Of a stretch of 6,371 nt of DNA, positions 1 to 5,248 are shown piece after piece. The DNA is taken from assembly GCA_003526525.1 (NCBI GenBank), contig DPVV01000064.1, positions 1 to 6,371 on the forward strand, read 5' to 3'. Both the position numbers and the translations under genes were made by a program. Positions within the stretch are counted from its first letter, which is position 1. Each line of letters begins with the position of its first letter. The notes below the pieces were generated by a model that saw nothing but the letters and a program-made list of their open reading frames with translations, ran no database searches and was not told the origin of the DNA. Source of the DNA: Lachnoclostridium phytofermentans (lineage in GTDB: Bacteria; Bacillota; Clostridia; Lachnospirales; Lachnospiraceae).

Positions 1-170
1 AAAAATAAAAATATATTTTGAGCCAATCGCTGCGAATAAAGTGTATAGTATATAATTAATACGAGTGGTAGAAATACAAAAAGAAATATACTTGAGGAAA
101 ATATCATAAAGACCTCCGAAATTTAAAAAGTTCTTTCTGATAGTATTCTCAAAATAATCAAAATTATTGG
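1..170. other. gene-free AT-rich left edge
   Basis: This stretch is very AT-rich and has stop codons in all frames, with no reading frame of useful length and no RNA fold that I recognise. A TATAAT hexamer at 51-56 has no good -35 partner 16-18 bases upstream, so I do not call a promoter. It lies beyond the terminator of the minus-strand BIG2 gene and is probably spacer between transcription units. Confidence 0.6.
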
Positions 171-201
171 AAAAAAAATAGACCATCGAATTGATGGTCT
201 A
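171..201 (-). terminator. rho-independent terminator of the BIG2 gene
   Basis: A 9-bp perfect stem (179-187 with 193-201, containing GACCATC/GATGGTC) closes a 5-base loop. Read on the minus strand it is followed directly by eight T residues (178-171). It begins only 6 bases after the stop codon of the minus-strand gene at 208, so it is that gene's intrinsic terminator. Confidence 0.93.
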
Positions 202-207
202 TCTATG

Positions 208-939
208 CTATTTTGATGAACCAGATGACGTAGTAGAGGTTGTTTTTGCTGTTGGGGTTATCGCTGGTTCGAATTCATCCCCATCCTCTATTTGAATTGT
301 GTCATCTTTTTCTACCACTGTAATGGTACATTTTGTTACTGCATTATCAACAATTGCATAAACTGTAGTAACTCCAACACCTTTTGCGGTAGCTCTGCCA
401 CCAGAACTAATGGAAACGATGGAAGAATCGGTGGAGGAGAATTTTGCTGTTTCTACTGTATTATACGGTGCTATGATATACTTCAATGTAGTTTTTTGTC
501 CAAGAGCCATCTTAAGCTCTGTTTTAGTAAAACGGATACTAATCGCCGGTACACCAACATTGATATCACATTGTAATGTTCCAATTGTCTTATTGCCTTC
601 TTTTACAGTAACGGTTACTGCCGCAGTTCCAATTTCAACACCAGCAATCTCGCCCTTATCATCTACAGTAACTATATTGGTATCACTGGATTTATAAGTA
701 ACGGTTTGAGTTTCTGTAACATTGTATACTTTTAGTGAATAAGTTTTACCTTTCACTAAATCTTTGCTTTTCACATTCAATTTAATTTCAGCTTGGGTTT
801 CCTTTGAGGCTGAAGAAGCGTCTTCTGTAATTGTTTTTGCATAAGCTTCTAAACCCTTGCCGGTAAAAGGCAAAAACAATACAAAGATAAGCAGGAAACT
901 AAGGACAAATATGCACTTTTTAAATTTGCTATAGGTCAT
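208..939 (-). CDS. secreted two-domain BIG2 (bacterial Ig-like) protein
   Basis: This encodes a 243-residue exported protein of unknown exact role. Residues 1-34 form a signal peptide: a Lys-rich start, a hydrophobic core at about 10-26 and a likely cleavage after AYA at 32-34. Two BIG2-type Ig-like domains follow, at about 51-128 and 131-208. Both show the family pattern: a segment such as YKSSDTNIVTVDDKGEIAG or FSSTDSSIVSISSGGRATA, then a G-x-G/A-T/V turn, then a last strand with a Cys (C124 and C204). The tail (about 210-243) is acidic and then Thr/Ser-rich. There is no LPxTG sorting motif, choline-binding repeat or S-layer homology domain, so how it stays at the surface, if it does, is not shown. 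BIG2 domains are common in adhesins and cell-wall proteins of Clostridia. The ATG at 939 is supported by AAGGAGGA at 954-947, 7 bases upstream. The gene is divergent from the two-component operon and is followed by its own terminator, so it looks monocistronic. Confidence 0.9.
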   Translation of the reverse strand: MTYSKFKKCIFVLSFLLIFVLFLPFTGKGLEAYAKTITEDASSASKETQAEIKLNVKSKDLVKGKTYSLKVYNVTETQTVTYKSSDTNIVTVDDKGEIAGVEIGTAAVTVTVKEGNKTIGTLQCDINVGVPAISIRFTKTELKMALGQKTTLKYIIAPYNTVETAKFSSTDSSIVSISSGGRATAKGVGVTTVYAIVDNAVTKCTITVVEKDDTIQIEDGDEFEPAITPTAKTTSTTSSGSSK

Positions 940-984
940 AGTATAGTCCTCCTTACTATTTTTCTTTATGTCACATCCAAGTTC

Positions 985-990
985 AGTATA
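985..990 (-). promoter_or_regulatory. possible -10 element of the BIG2 gene
   Basis: The minus strand reads TATACT here, 45 bases before the ATG at 939, a plausible place for a -10 box. No good -35 hexamer lies 16-18 bases upstream (the best is TTATTC-like), so this promoter would be weak or activator-dependent. The call rests on one hexamer in AT-rich DNA. Confidence 0.3.
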
Positions 991-1022
991 AACGGATATT
1001 TTGTCAGAATAATGGCAAAACG

Positions 1023-1063
1023 TTAAAAAATCTTAAGAATCTGTGCTAAAATATTAAGATTTT
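1023..1063. promoter_or_regulatory. TTAARA repeats, possible response-regulator operator
   Basis: Four related hexamers lie in 37 bases: TTAAAA (1023), TTAAGA (1033), CTAAAA (1046) and TTAAGA (1054). The same DNA also contains a 10-bp perfect inverted repeat, AAAATCTTAA (1027-1036) and TTAAGATTTT (1054-1063), with 17 bases between the arms. The cluster ends 16 bases upstream of the -35 box of the two-component operon and also lies upstream of the divergent BIG2 gene. OmpR/PhoB-family regulators bind tandem direct repeats spaced about one helical turn. Spacing here is only partly regular (10, 13 and 8 bases), and chance similarity in AT-rich DNA is possible. Confidence 0.35.
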
Positions 1064-1078
1064 ATTTCGAAAAAGCTC

Positions 1079-1107
1079 TTGTCTTATGTGACTTTATTCA
1101 ATATAAT
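1079..1107 (+). promoter_or_regulatory. sigma-A type promoter of the two-component operon
   Basis: TTGTCT (1079-1084), a 17-base spacer and a perfect TATAAT (1102-1107) form a good vegetative promoter. Transcription would start near 1114 and give a leader of about 135 bases before the GTG at 1249. A second TATAAT at 1161-1166 has no convincing -35 and is a weaker alternative. Confidence 0.55.
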
Positions 1108-1235
1108 GTAGGTATACTTGGGTTATTATGTAATAAAATACAATATGGGGGATACTCTTCTATAATTTTTTATTTTGCCCTTAGTATTTGTATCATTTAA
1201 TACAATTATTCATAAGATAAAGTTGATGAAGAGAT

Positions 1236-1240
1236 GGAGG
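1236..1240 (+). promoter_or_regulatory. ribosome binding site fixing a GTG start
   Basis: GGAGG lies 8 bases before the GTG at 1249. The reading frame that follows matches the receiver-domain N-terminus (MQHILIADDN), so GTG rather than a later ATG is the start. Confidence 0.85.
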
Positions 1241-1248
1241 TGGCTTGA

Positions 1249-1950
1249 GTGCAACATATTCTAATTGCAGATGATAATCCAGATATTACAGATGTACTGG
1301 CAGCTTATGCGAGAAAGGAAGATCTGGTACCAGTCATCGCTGCTGATGGGGAAGAAGCAATCCGGATGTTTAGACAATACAACCCTGCCGTTGTATTATT
1401 AGATGTCATGATGCCGAAGGAAGATGGCTATGAGGTTTGCCGAAAGATCAGAGCAAAATCCGATGTACCAGTTATATTAATTACGGCACGCGGAGAAGAT
1501 TTTGAAAGGATTATGGGTCTAGACATTGGTGCTGATGATTATATTGTAAAACCTTTTAGCCCTAGTGAAGTAATGGCTCGTATACGAGCAGTATTACGGC
1601 GAATGACTAAAAAGGAAAAAGAACAAACTTCTGAGAATGTATTATCCATCGCAAACTTAGAGATTAATTTGGAGGAATATACGTTACATATCGGTGGTAC
1701 CAAGATTTCCTTAACAAAAAAGGAAATCGAAACCATGTGGACTTTAGCTAGTAATCCGAATAAAGTTTTTACGAGAGATAACCTGCTTGATAGTCTATGG
1801 GGCTTTGATTATTTTGGCGACAGTCGAACTGTAGATTCCCATATAAAGCGCTTACGAGCTAAACTTGATATGTTAGATCATCCAAACTGGTCCATCAAAA
1901 CAATTTGGGGTGTTGGATACAAATTTGAGGTTGATGAAGATGTGCAATGA
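1249..1950 (+). CDS. OmpR/PhoB-family response regulator
   Basis: This 233-residue DNA-binding regulator is presumably phosphorylated by the kinase encoded next to it. The receiver domain (about 1-118) has the full active site: acidic pair D8/D9, phospho-acceptor D52 in LLDVMMPKEDG, T79 in ILITARG and K101 in IVKPFSP. The C-terminal winged-helix domain (about 130-230) is of the Trans_Reg_C type, with DSRTVDSHIKRLRAKL as recognition helix and the wing ending in WGVGYKFE. Length and domain order are normal for the family, with no missing key residue. The GTG start has a GGAGG 8 bases upstream. The stop overlaps the kinase ATG by 4 bases (ATGA at 1947-1950), which indicates translational coupling. 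It resembles the PhoP/WalR group in general form, but sequence alone does not give the signal or the regulon. Confidence 0.96.
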   Translation: MQHILIADDNPDITDVLAAYARKEDLVPVIAADGEEAIRMFRQYNPAVVLLDVMMPKEDGYEVCRKIRAKSDVPVILITARGEDFERIMGLDIGADDYIVKPFSPSEVMARIRAVLRRMTKKEKEQTSENVLSIANLEINLEEYTLHIGGTKISLTKKEIETMWTLASNPNKVFTRDNLLDSLWGFDYFGDSRTVDSHIKRLRAKLDMLDHPNWSIKTIWGVGYKFEVDEDVQ

Positions 1951-3494
1951 ACGAGAAAAATTTAGATTTGATAGGTAAAGAAATGGAAGTAACATCAGTA
2001 GATGTTCAAGATAAAATAAAAAAAAAGAGTAGAGTATATAATCGTCTGTTTTTTAAAGTGTATGTGAATTATGCCCTTGTGGTTTTACTTTTTGCTCTCG
2101 TGCTTGGGGCTGTTTTTCTACAGCTTAGTGAAAAAGCAGCAAAAAATAATATAAAGCAGCAATTATTTAGTCAAGCAAAGGCTATTGCAAAGAGGTATAA
2201 TGAATTTATACTTGACGAAGACTATGAAAAAAGTTTGCCTTATATAGAAGTACTTAGTGAAGTTGGTATTGTCGCAGATGATGTCTGGGTTCTATCAAAT
2301 CCGAATGCCAGTATTCCTATGAATAGCGATTTTACCACAGGGATAGATTTAAAAGATATATCAAGGGAGTATCAAGAAGTCTACCTTGGTGCGTTTGCAG
2401 GTGAAGATACCTATCGTTCTAGGTATAGTAAGATTTATGGATTTGATATCATTTCTGTCGGAGTTCCAGTTAGAGGTGCTAATGGTGAAGTATGTGGTGC
2501 TATTTTATTAAATGCGAAAGTAGAACGCCAAACGGAAGCCATTCGGGATACCAAATCCATGATTTTCTTAAGTATGGTAGTTGCTTTAATTGTATCTTTT
2601 ATCTTTGCAATTCTTTTTGCAAGGCAGCTTGTAAGACCAATATCAAAAATGCGCCAAACAGCACTATTGTTAGCAGAGAAAAAATACGAATCAAAAACGG
2701 GAATTAACCGGAAAGATGAAATTGGTGATTTGGCTAGAACCATTGATTTCTTGACTGATAAGTTAATGGAGAATGAGGTCATACGAAAGAATCTAGATCA
2801 AATGCGAATGGACTTTTTTGCAAATGTATCACATGAGCTTAGAACGCCAATCACTGTAGTGCGTGCATATACAGAGAGCTTAGTTGATGGTGTAGTTGAG
2901 GAGGAATCTACAAAGCAGCAATATTATGAAAAGATGCTGTTAGAATGCAAAAGTATGGAGCGTTTAGTTGGAGATCTCTTAATACTAGCGAAGATGCAAA
3001 ATCCTGATTTTGTGATTGATAAAGAACCTGTTAATTTAACTCAAGTTTTTGATGATATCTTAAAGACAGTTAGAACCATGGGTATGAAAAAGCGTATCAG
3101 CGTATGCCTTGAGAATGATCATACCGTACAATTGATGTATGGGGACTATGACCGTTTGCGCCAAATGTTTTTAGTAATTTGCGATAATGCAATTAAATTT
3201 TCAAAAGAAGATTCAACCATATATATTTCCGTTACCAGGGGAGAAAAACTTCGTATTTCGATTCGAGATGAAGGGATTGGTATTGACGGAGATGAGTTGT
3301 CTAGCATATTTGATAAATTTTACAAGTCAAAGTTACGTCAAAATGCGAAAGGTTCTGGTCTTGGGCTTGCTATCGCGCGTCAAATTGCTTTGAAACATGG
3401 AGGAACAATTGAAGTATTCAGTACCATTTCGGTTGGGACAGAATTTGTATTTTCATTTGATTATATAACAGAAGAAGAATTGGAACAAAGGTGA
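1947..3494 (+). CDS. membrane sensor histidine kinase, HAMP-HisKA-HATPase
   Basis: This 515-residue sensor kinase is the partner of the upstream regulator. A charged cytoplasmic N-terminus (1-33, with KIKKKSR) is followed by TM1 (about 35-60), an extracytoplasmic sensor region of about 145 residues (61-204), TM2 (about 205-226), HAMP (about 227-282), a HisKA dimerisation domain with phospho-acceptor H296 in FANVSHELRTP, and a HATPase_c domain. The ATP-site motifs are all present: N414 in the N box (CDNAIKF), D441-G445 (DEGIGI), the F box (IFDKFYKS, 454-461) and GSGLGLA (469-475). E297 and T300 after the His match the ExxT pattern linked to phosphatase activity in this class, so it may both phosphorylate and dephosphorylate its regulator. 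The sensor region has the size of a single PAS/Cache-like fold (for example IISVGVPVRGANGEVCGAILLN near 168-190), but I cannot name the ligand. There is no cytoplasmic PAS domain between HAMP and HisKA, unlike typical WalK or PhoR. The ATG start overlaps the regulator stop by 4 bases. Confidence 0.95.
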   Translation: MNEKNLDLIGKEMEVTSVDVQDKIKKKSRVYNRLFFKVYVNYALVVLLFALVLGAVFLQLSEKAAKNNIKQQLFSQAKAIAKRYNEFILDEDYEKSLPYIEVLSEVGIVADDVWVLSNPNASIPMNSDFTTGIDLKDISREYQEVYLGAFAGEDTYRSRYSKIYGFDIISVGVPVRGANGEVCGAILLNAKVERQTEAIRDTKSMIFLSMVVALIVSFIFAILFARQLVRPISKMRQTALLLAEKKYESKTGINRKDEIGDLARTIDFLTDKLMENEVIRKNLDQMRMDFFANVSHELRTPITVVRAYTESLVDGVVEEESTKQQYYEKMLLECKSMERLVGDLLILAKMQNPDFVIDKEPVNLTQVFDDILKTVRTMGMKKRISVCLENDHTVQLMYGDYDRLRQMFLVICDNAIKFSKEDSTIYISVTRGEKLRISIRDEGIGIDGDELSSIFDKFYKSKLRQNAKGSGLGLAIARQIALKHGGTIEVFSTISVGTEFVFSFDYITEEELEQR

Positions 3495-3507
3495 AAATTC
3501 GACATAT

Positions 3508-3541
3508 AATGTAATAAATATTGGAAACCAATATTTACATT
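3508..3541 (+). other. bulged hairpin after the kinase gene
   Basis: A 10-bp perfect stem (3515-3524 with 3528-3537) has a 3-base AAA loop and extends below a 3-base bulge by AATG/CATT (3508-3511 with 3538-3541). It starts 13 bases after the kinase stop. No T tract follows on either strand, so it is not a canonical terminator. It could stabilise the operon mRNA 3' end or act as a weak terminator before the 6S promoter. Confidence 0.45.
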
Positions 3542-3551
3542 CTTATAATAC

Positions 3552-3580
3552 TTGAAAAAATAAAAAAATCGGGATATAAT
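3552..3580 (+). promoter_or_regulatory. sigma-A promoter of the 6S RNA gene
   Basis: TTGAAA (3552-3557), exactly 17 bases, and TATAAT (3575-3580) make a near-consensus vegetative promoter. The start would fall near 3586-3588, which is where the outer stem of the RNA fold begins. The agreement of promoter and fold supports both calls. Confidence 0.9.
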
Positions 3581-3586
3581 AATACC

Positions 3587-3772
3587 AAGTTAACTACCTG
3601 GGGTGCTCGATACTCTTGCTATTTTGAACCTACAATACTTTAAACGGGATTCCTATATTGGTAAGCCGATGTCAAGCCTCCGTTTGCAGTGGAAGACAGA
3701 AACTTACTTGCGGTTACCCACCTAGCTAGCGCTAGGAGTCAAAATACAGGAACCGGCATTTTGGGAGTTACA
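3587..3772 (+). ncRNA. ssrS: 6S RNA (RNA polymerase-binding regulatory RNA)
   Basis: 6S RNA binds the sigma-A RNA polymerase holoenzyme by imitating an open promoter, lowering vegetative transcription when nutrients are short. It is later released by synthesis of a short product RNA (pRNA). The sequence folds as expected. Outer stem: TAACT (3591-3595) with AGTTA (3766-3770). Closing stem: TATTTTGA (3620-3627) with TCAAAATA (3739-3746), perfect. Central bubble: 3628-3659 on the 5' side. On its 3' side is a CCTAGC/GCTAGG hairpin (3721-3736), as seen in Firmicutes 6S RNAs. Apical arm: GGTAA-G-CCG (3660-3668) with CGGTTACC (3711-3718). The 5' bubble strand (3629-3650, with TTTAAACGGG) resembles, from memory, the pRNA template region of Bacillus subtilis 6S-1. 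Length (about 186 bases) is typical. It has its own promoter and terminator, and no ribosome site or reading frame. Exact mature ends are inferred. Confidence 0.9.
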
Positions 3773-3787
3773 AAAAAGTGATTTTTT

Positions 3788-3812
3788 AGACAGCGTATGC
3801 TGTCTTTTTTTT
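3788..3812 (+). terminator. rho-independent terminator of 6S RNA
   Basis: AGACAGC (3788-3794), loop GTAT, GCTGTCT (3799-3805) form a 7-bp perfect stem that runs into eight T residues (3805-3812). It lies 16 bases beyond the folded end of the 6S RNA, so the primary transcript is probably trimmed at the 3' end. Confidence 0.93.
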
Positions 3813-3852
3813 AATCTATAGGTAATTGCTCTACGATTACCTATAGATTAAA
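3810..3852. repeat. 17-bp perfect inverted repeat in the convergent gap
   Basis: The arms 3810-3826 and 3836-3852 (core TAATCTATAGGTAAT and its complement) pair without mismatch. One GU and one GC pair extend the stem inward to a 5-base loop. Its left arm takes in the last three T residues of the 6S terminator. It sits between 6S RNA and the convergent radical SAM gene, 26 bases after that gene's stop. Neither strand has a U tract just after the stem, so it is not a canonical intrinsic terminator, but it may still slow polymerase or protect the 3' end of the minus-strand mRNA. Confidence 0.85.
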
Positions 3853-3878
3853 GACTCTCTGAGGAATTGCATTTGTTT

Positions 3879-4820
3879 CTATATCCCTTCAAAAGAAAAC
3901 TCTGGAATAAAGCTTTCATTCGCTGTTTGGCCTTCTTGAATAAAAGCATTCGTAATTCCGAGTTCGATGGCAAAATCGATGACGTCATTGTATTCTCTTT
4001 TTGTTACTTTACGATTAATCTCCGGATAATTAGATAATCCATCAAGAGGGGTAAATTGATTCATAATACTAAGATAGATGGTATCATGGTAAGTTTCAGA
4101 AAGATAACGTAGAATTTTTTTGGAATCTGTTCGATGACCAGGTAGAACTAAGTGGCGAACGATGACACCACGCTTAATCCTATCATTCTCAAAGACAGGC
4201 GTGCCAACTTGACGTACCATTTCTTTTATTGCTTCCTTTGCAATGCTAGGATAATCTTTTGCATTCGAGTAGCGAAGTGCAAGGTTTTCGTCCATATACT
4301 TAAAATCTGGGAGATAGACATCGACGTATCCGTCTAATAATTTAAGAGTAGAAATCTTTTCGTATCCGCTAGTATTGTAAACAATAGGTATGGTTAGCCC
4401 ATTTTGCTTTGCAATTATTAAAGCTTTTACAATCTGTGGAACATAATGAGTTGGAGTGACAAGATTAATGTTTGTAGCTCCTTTATCTTGAAGTGATAAA
4501 AATATTGTTGAAAGATGTTCAATAGTAATTTCTTTTCCAACAGAACCATTAGCAATAGGATGGTTTTGACAGAAGACACAACGAAGAGTACAGCCAGTAA
4601 AAAAGACAGTACCAGAGCCATCCTTTCCGGTGATACAAGGCTCTTCCCATAGATGAAGAGCAGCTCTTGCTCCAAATACATTTGCTGGCATACCACAATA
4701 GCCAGTTTTCTTAAAACGATTGACTTTACATTCTCTTGGACATAAAGTACAAGCAAATAAAATTTCTGTTGATATCGTTTTTATATTACTATAATTATCT
4801 TTTTCTATTGATTGTAACAT
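3879..4820 (-). CDS. PflX-type (COG1313) radical SAM Fe-S protein
   Basis: This is a 313-residue radical SAM protein from the group named PflX or pyruvate-formate-lyase-activase-like, whose substrate is not established. Counted from the ATG at 4820, the radical SAM cluster motif is C77-x3-C81-x2-C84 (FFTGCTLRCVFCQN). A second Cys group precedes it: C24-x2-C27-x3-C31 with C42 (CTLCPRECKVNR...GYCG), typical of COG1313 and possibly holding another metal centre. Other family landmarks are YLPDFKYMD (169-177), a VIVRHLVLPG segment and SIMNQFTPL near the C-terminus. The frame stays open up to an ATG at 4868, but the predicted transcript starts near 4870 and that ATG has no ribosome site. The ATG at 4820 has GAGAGGA 6 bases upstream and gives the usual N-terminus, so I prefer it. 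No pyruvate formate-lyase or other glycyl-radical enzyme gene is adjacent, so activase function should not be assumed. The gene appears monocistronic. Confidence 0.9.
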   Translation of the reverse strand: MLQSIEKDNYSNIKTISTEILFACTLCPRECKVNRFKKTGYCGMPANVFGARAALHLWEEPCITGKDGSGTVFFTGCTLRCVFCQNHPIANGSVGKEITIEHLSTIFLSLQDKGATNINLVTPTHYVPQIVKALIIAKQNGLTIPIVYNTSGYEKISTLKLLDGYVDVYLPDFKYMDENLALRYSNAKDYPSIAKEAIKEMVRQVGTPVFENDRIKRGVIVRHLVLPGHRTDSKKILRYLSETYHDTIYLSIMNQFTPLDGLSNYPEINRKVTKREYNDVIDFAIELGITNAFIQEGQTANESFIPEFSFEGI

Positions 4821-4826
4821 TGGAAA

Positions 4827-4833
4827 TCCTCTC
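4827..4833 (-). promoter_or_regulatory. ribosome binding site fixing the radical SAM start
   Basis: The minus strand reads GAGAGGA here, 6 bases before the ATG at 4820. The alternative upstream ATG at 4868 has no such site and would sit at the very 5' end of the mRNA. Confidence 0.75.
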
Positions 4834-4876
4834 TGGAAAGTAAAATGTATCCTAAAACGTACAGGCATATACTGAT

Positions 4877-4905
4877 ATTATAATAGCGATTTATTTTTTT
4901 GTAAA
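4877..4905 (-). promoter_or_regulatory. sigma-A promoter of the radical SAM gene
   Basis: On the minus strand TTTACA (4905-4900), a 17-base spacer and TATAAT (4882-4877) form a near-consensus promoter. Transcription would start near 4870, giving a leader of about 50 bases before the preferred ATG at 4820. Confidence 0.8.
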
Positions 4906-5128
4906 TCTAAGTTCTATGTATATATGCGTTTGGAACAAAACCACAAGTAAAATTAGCATACTGCATTTTATTCATGAGAAGCTAAAGTTGGAAAAGCAGA
5001 CTTTTCTTTTGTCTTTCAAACAAAGAGCAGCACAGATTGATGTTATTGATAGCAATAATTAACGTATCAAAGAGACAGGGGATAAATGGATTACGACTTT
5101 AAATTACATAGATAAACAAATAGGTTTG
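4906..5128. other. gene-free spacer between divergent promoters
   Basis: There is no reading frame of convincing length on either strand. A short imperfect hairpin lies at 5037-5070 (TTATTG/CAATAA around an ATAG loop, with outer TTGAT/ATCAA arms). A nine-codon ATG frame at about 5086 lies upstream of the nadE promoter and has no sign of being a gene. I recognise no riboswitch or operator. Confidence 0.6.
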
Positions 5129-5137
5129 TGGTATAAT
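5129..5137 (+). promoter_or_regulatory. extended -10 promoter of nadE
   Basis: The sequence TGGTATAAT joins the extended -10 TG dinucleotide (5129-5130) to a perfect TATAAT (5132-5137). The -35 region (around 5109-5114, TAGATA) is poor, as is usual for extended -10 promoters. The start would be near 5144, about 105 bases before the nadE ATG. Confidence 0.7.
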
Positions 5138-5154
5138 AACACATAATGATTCAT

Positions 5155-5188
5155 AACAAGGAAAAATAGAATACGTGCTTTTTCTTGT
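5155..5188 (+). other. hairpin in the nadE leader
   Basis: ACAAG-G-AAAAA (5155-5165) pairs with TTTTTCTTGT (5179-5188) with a single bulged G. The stem is AT-rich and modest, with no T tract after it, so it is not a terminator. The rest of the leader (to 5248) has a small CACC/GGTG hairpin and the ribosome site, and I recognise no known riboswitch class. Confidence 0.35.
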
Positions 5189-5248
5189 CTATGTAACACC
5201 AGTGGTGAAACGTACTGATAAGCTTCGGAATAAGAAAGGACAGAGATA

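Noticed and set aside
292..697. Plus-strand reading frames opposite the BIG2 gene
   Set aside because: They are antisense shadows of a well-supported minus-strand gene and encode low-complexity Cys/Asn-rich or Val/Thr-rich peptides with no ribosome site.
1161..1166. Second TATAAT as the main promoter of the two-component operon
   Set aside because: No acceptable -35 lies 16-18 bases upstream, whereas the 1079-1107 pair has TTGTCT and a 17-base spacer.
1539..1736. Minus-strand reading frame inside the response regulator
   Set aside because: It lies opposite a gene with complete receiver and winged-helix motifs and has no supporting signals.
2435..2782. Reading frames on both strands inside the kinase gene
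   Set aside because: They overlap the TM2-HAMP coding region in other frames, and their products match no family I know.
3187..3393. Plus-strand frame within the HATPase region
   Set aside because: It is a frame-shifted shadow of the kinase ATP-binding domain, whose motifs are intact in the main frame.
3600..3772. Riboswitch, SRP RNA or tmRNA instead of 6S RNA
   Set aside because: No coding gene follows on the same strand, so there is no riboswitch target. There is no SRP Alu/S-domain loop and no tRNA-like end. The central bubble layout fits 6S RNA.
4152..4756. Alternative frames across the radical SAM gene
   Set aside because: The Cys motifs and family segments are continuous in the frame ending at 3879, so these are shadows.
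3879..4820. Calling the radical SAM gene pflA
   Set aside because: The N-terminal CxxCxxxC group and the other family segments mark the PflX/COG1313 group, and no pyruvate formate-lyase gene is adjacent.
5146..5169. Seven-codon ATG frame in the nadE leader as a leader peptide
   Set aside because: The ATG lies within a few bases of the predicted transcript start with no ribosome site, and the peptide has no regulatory codon run.
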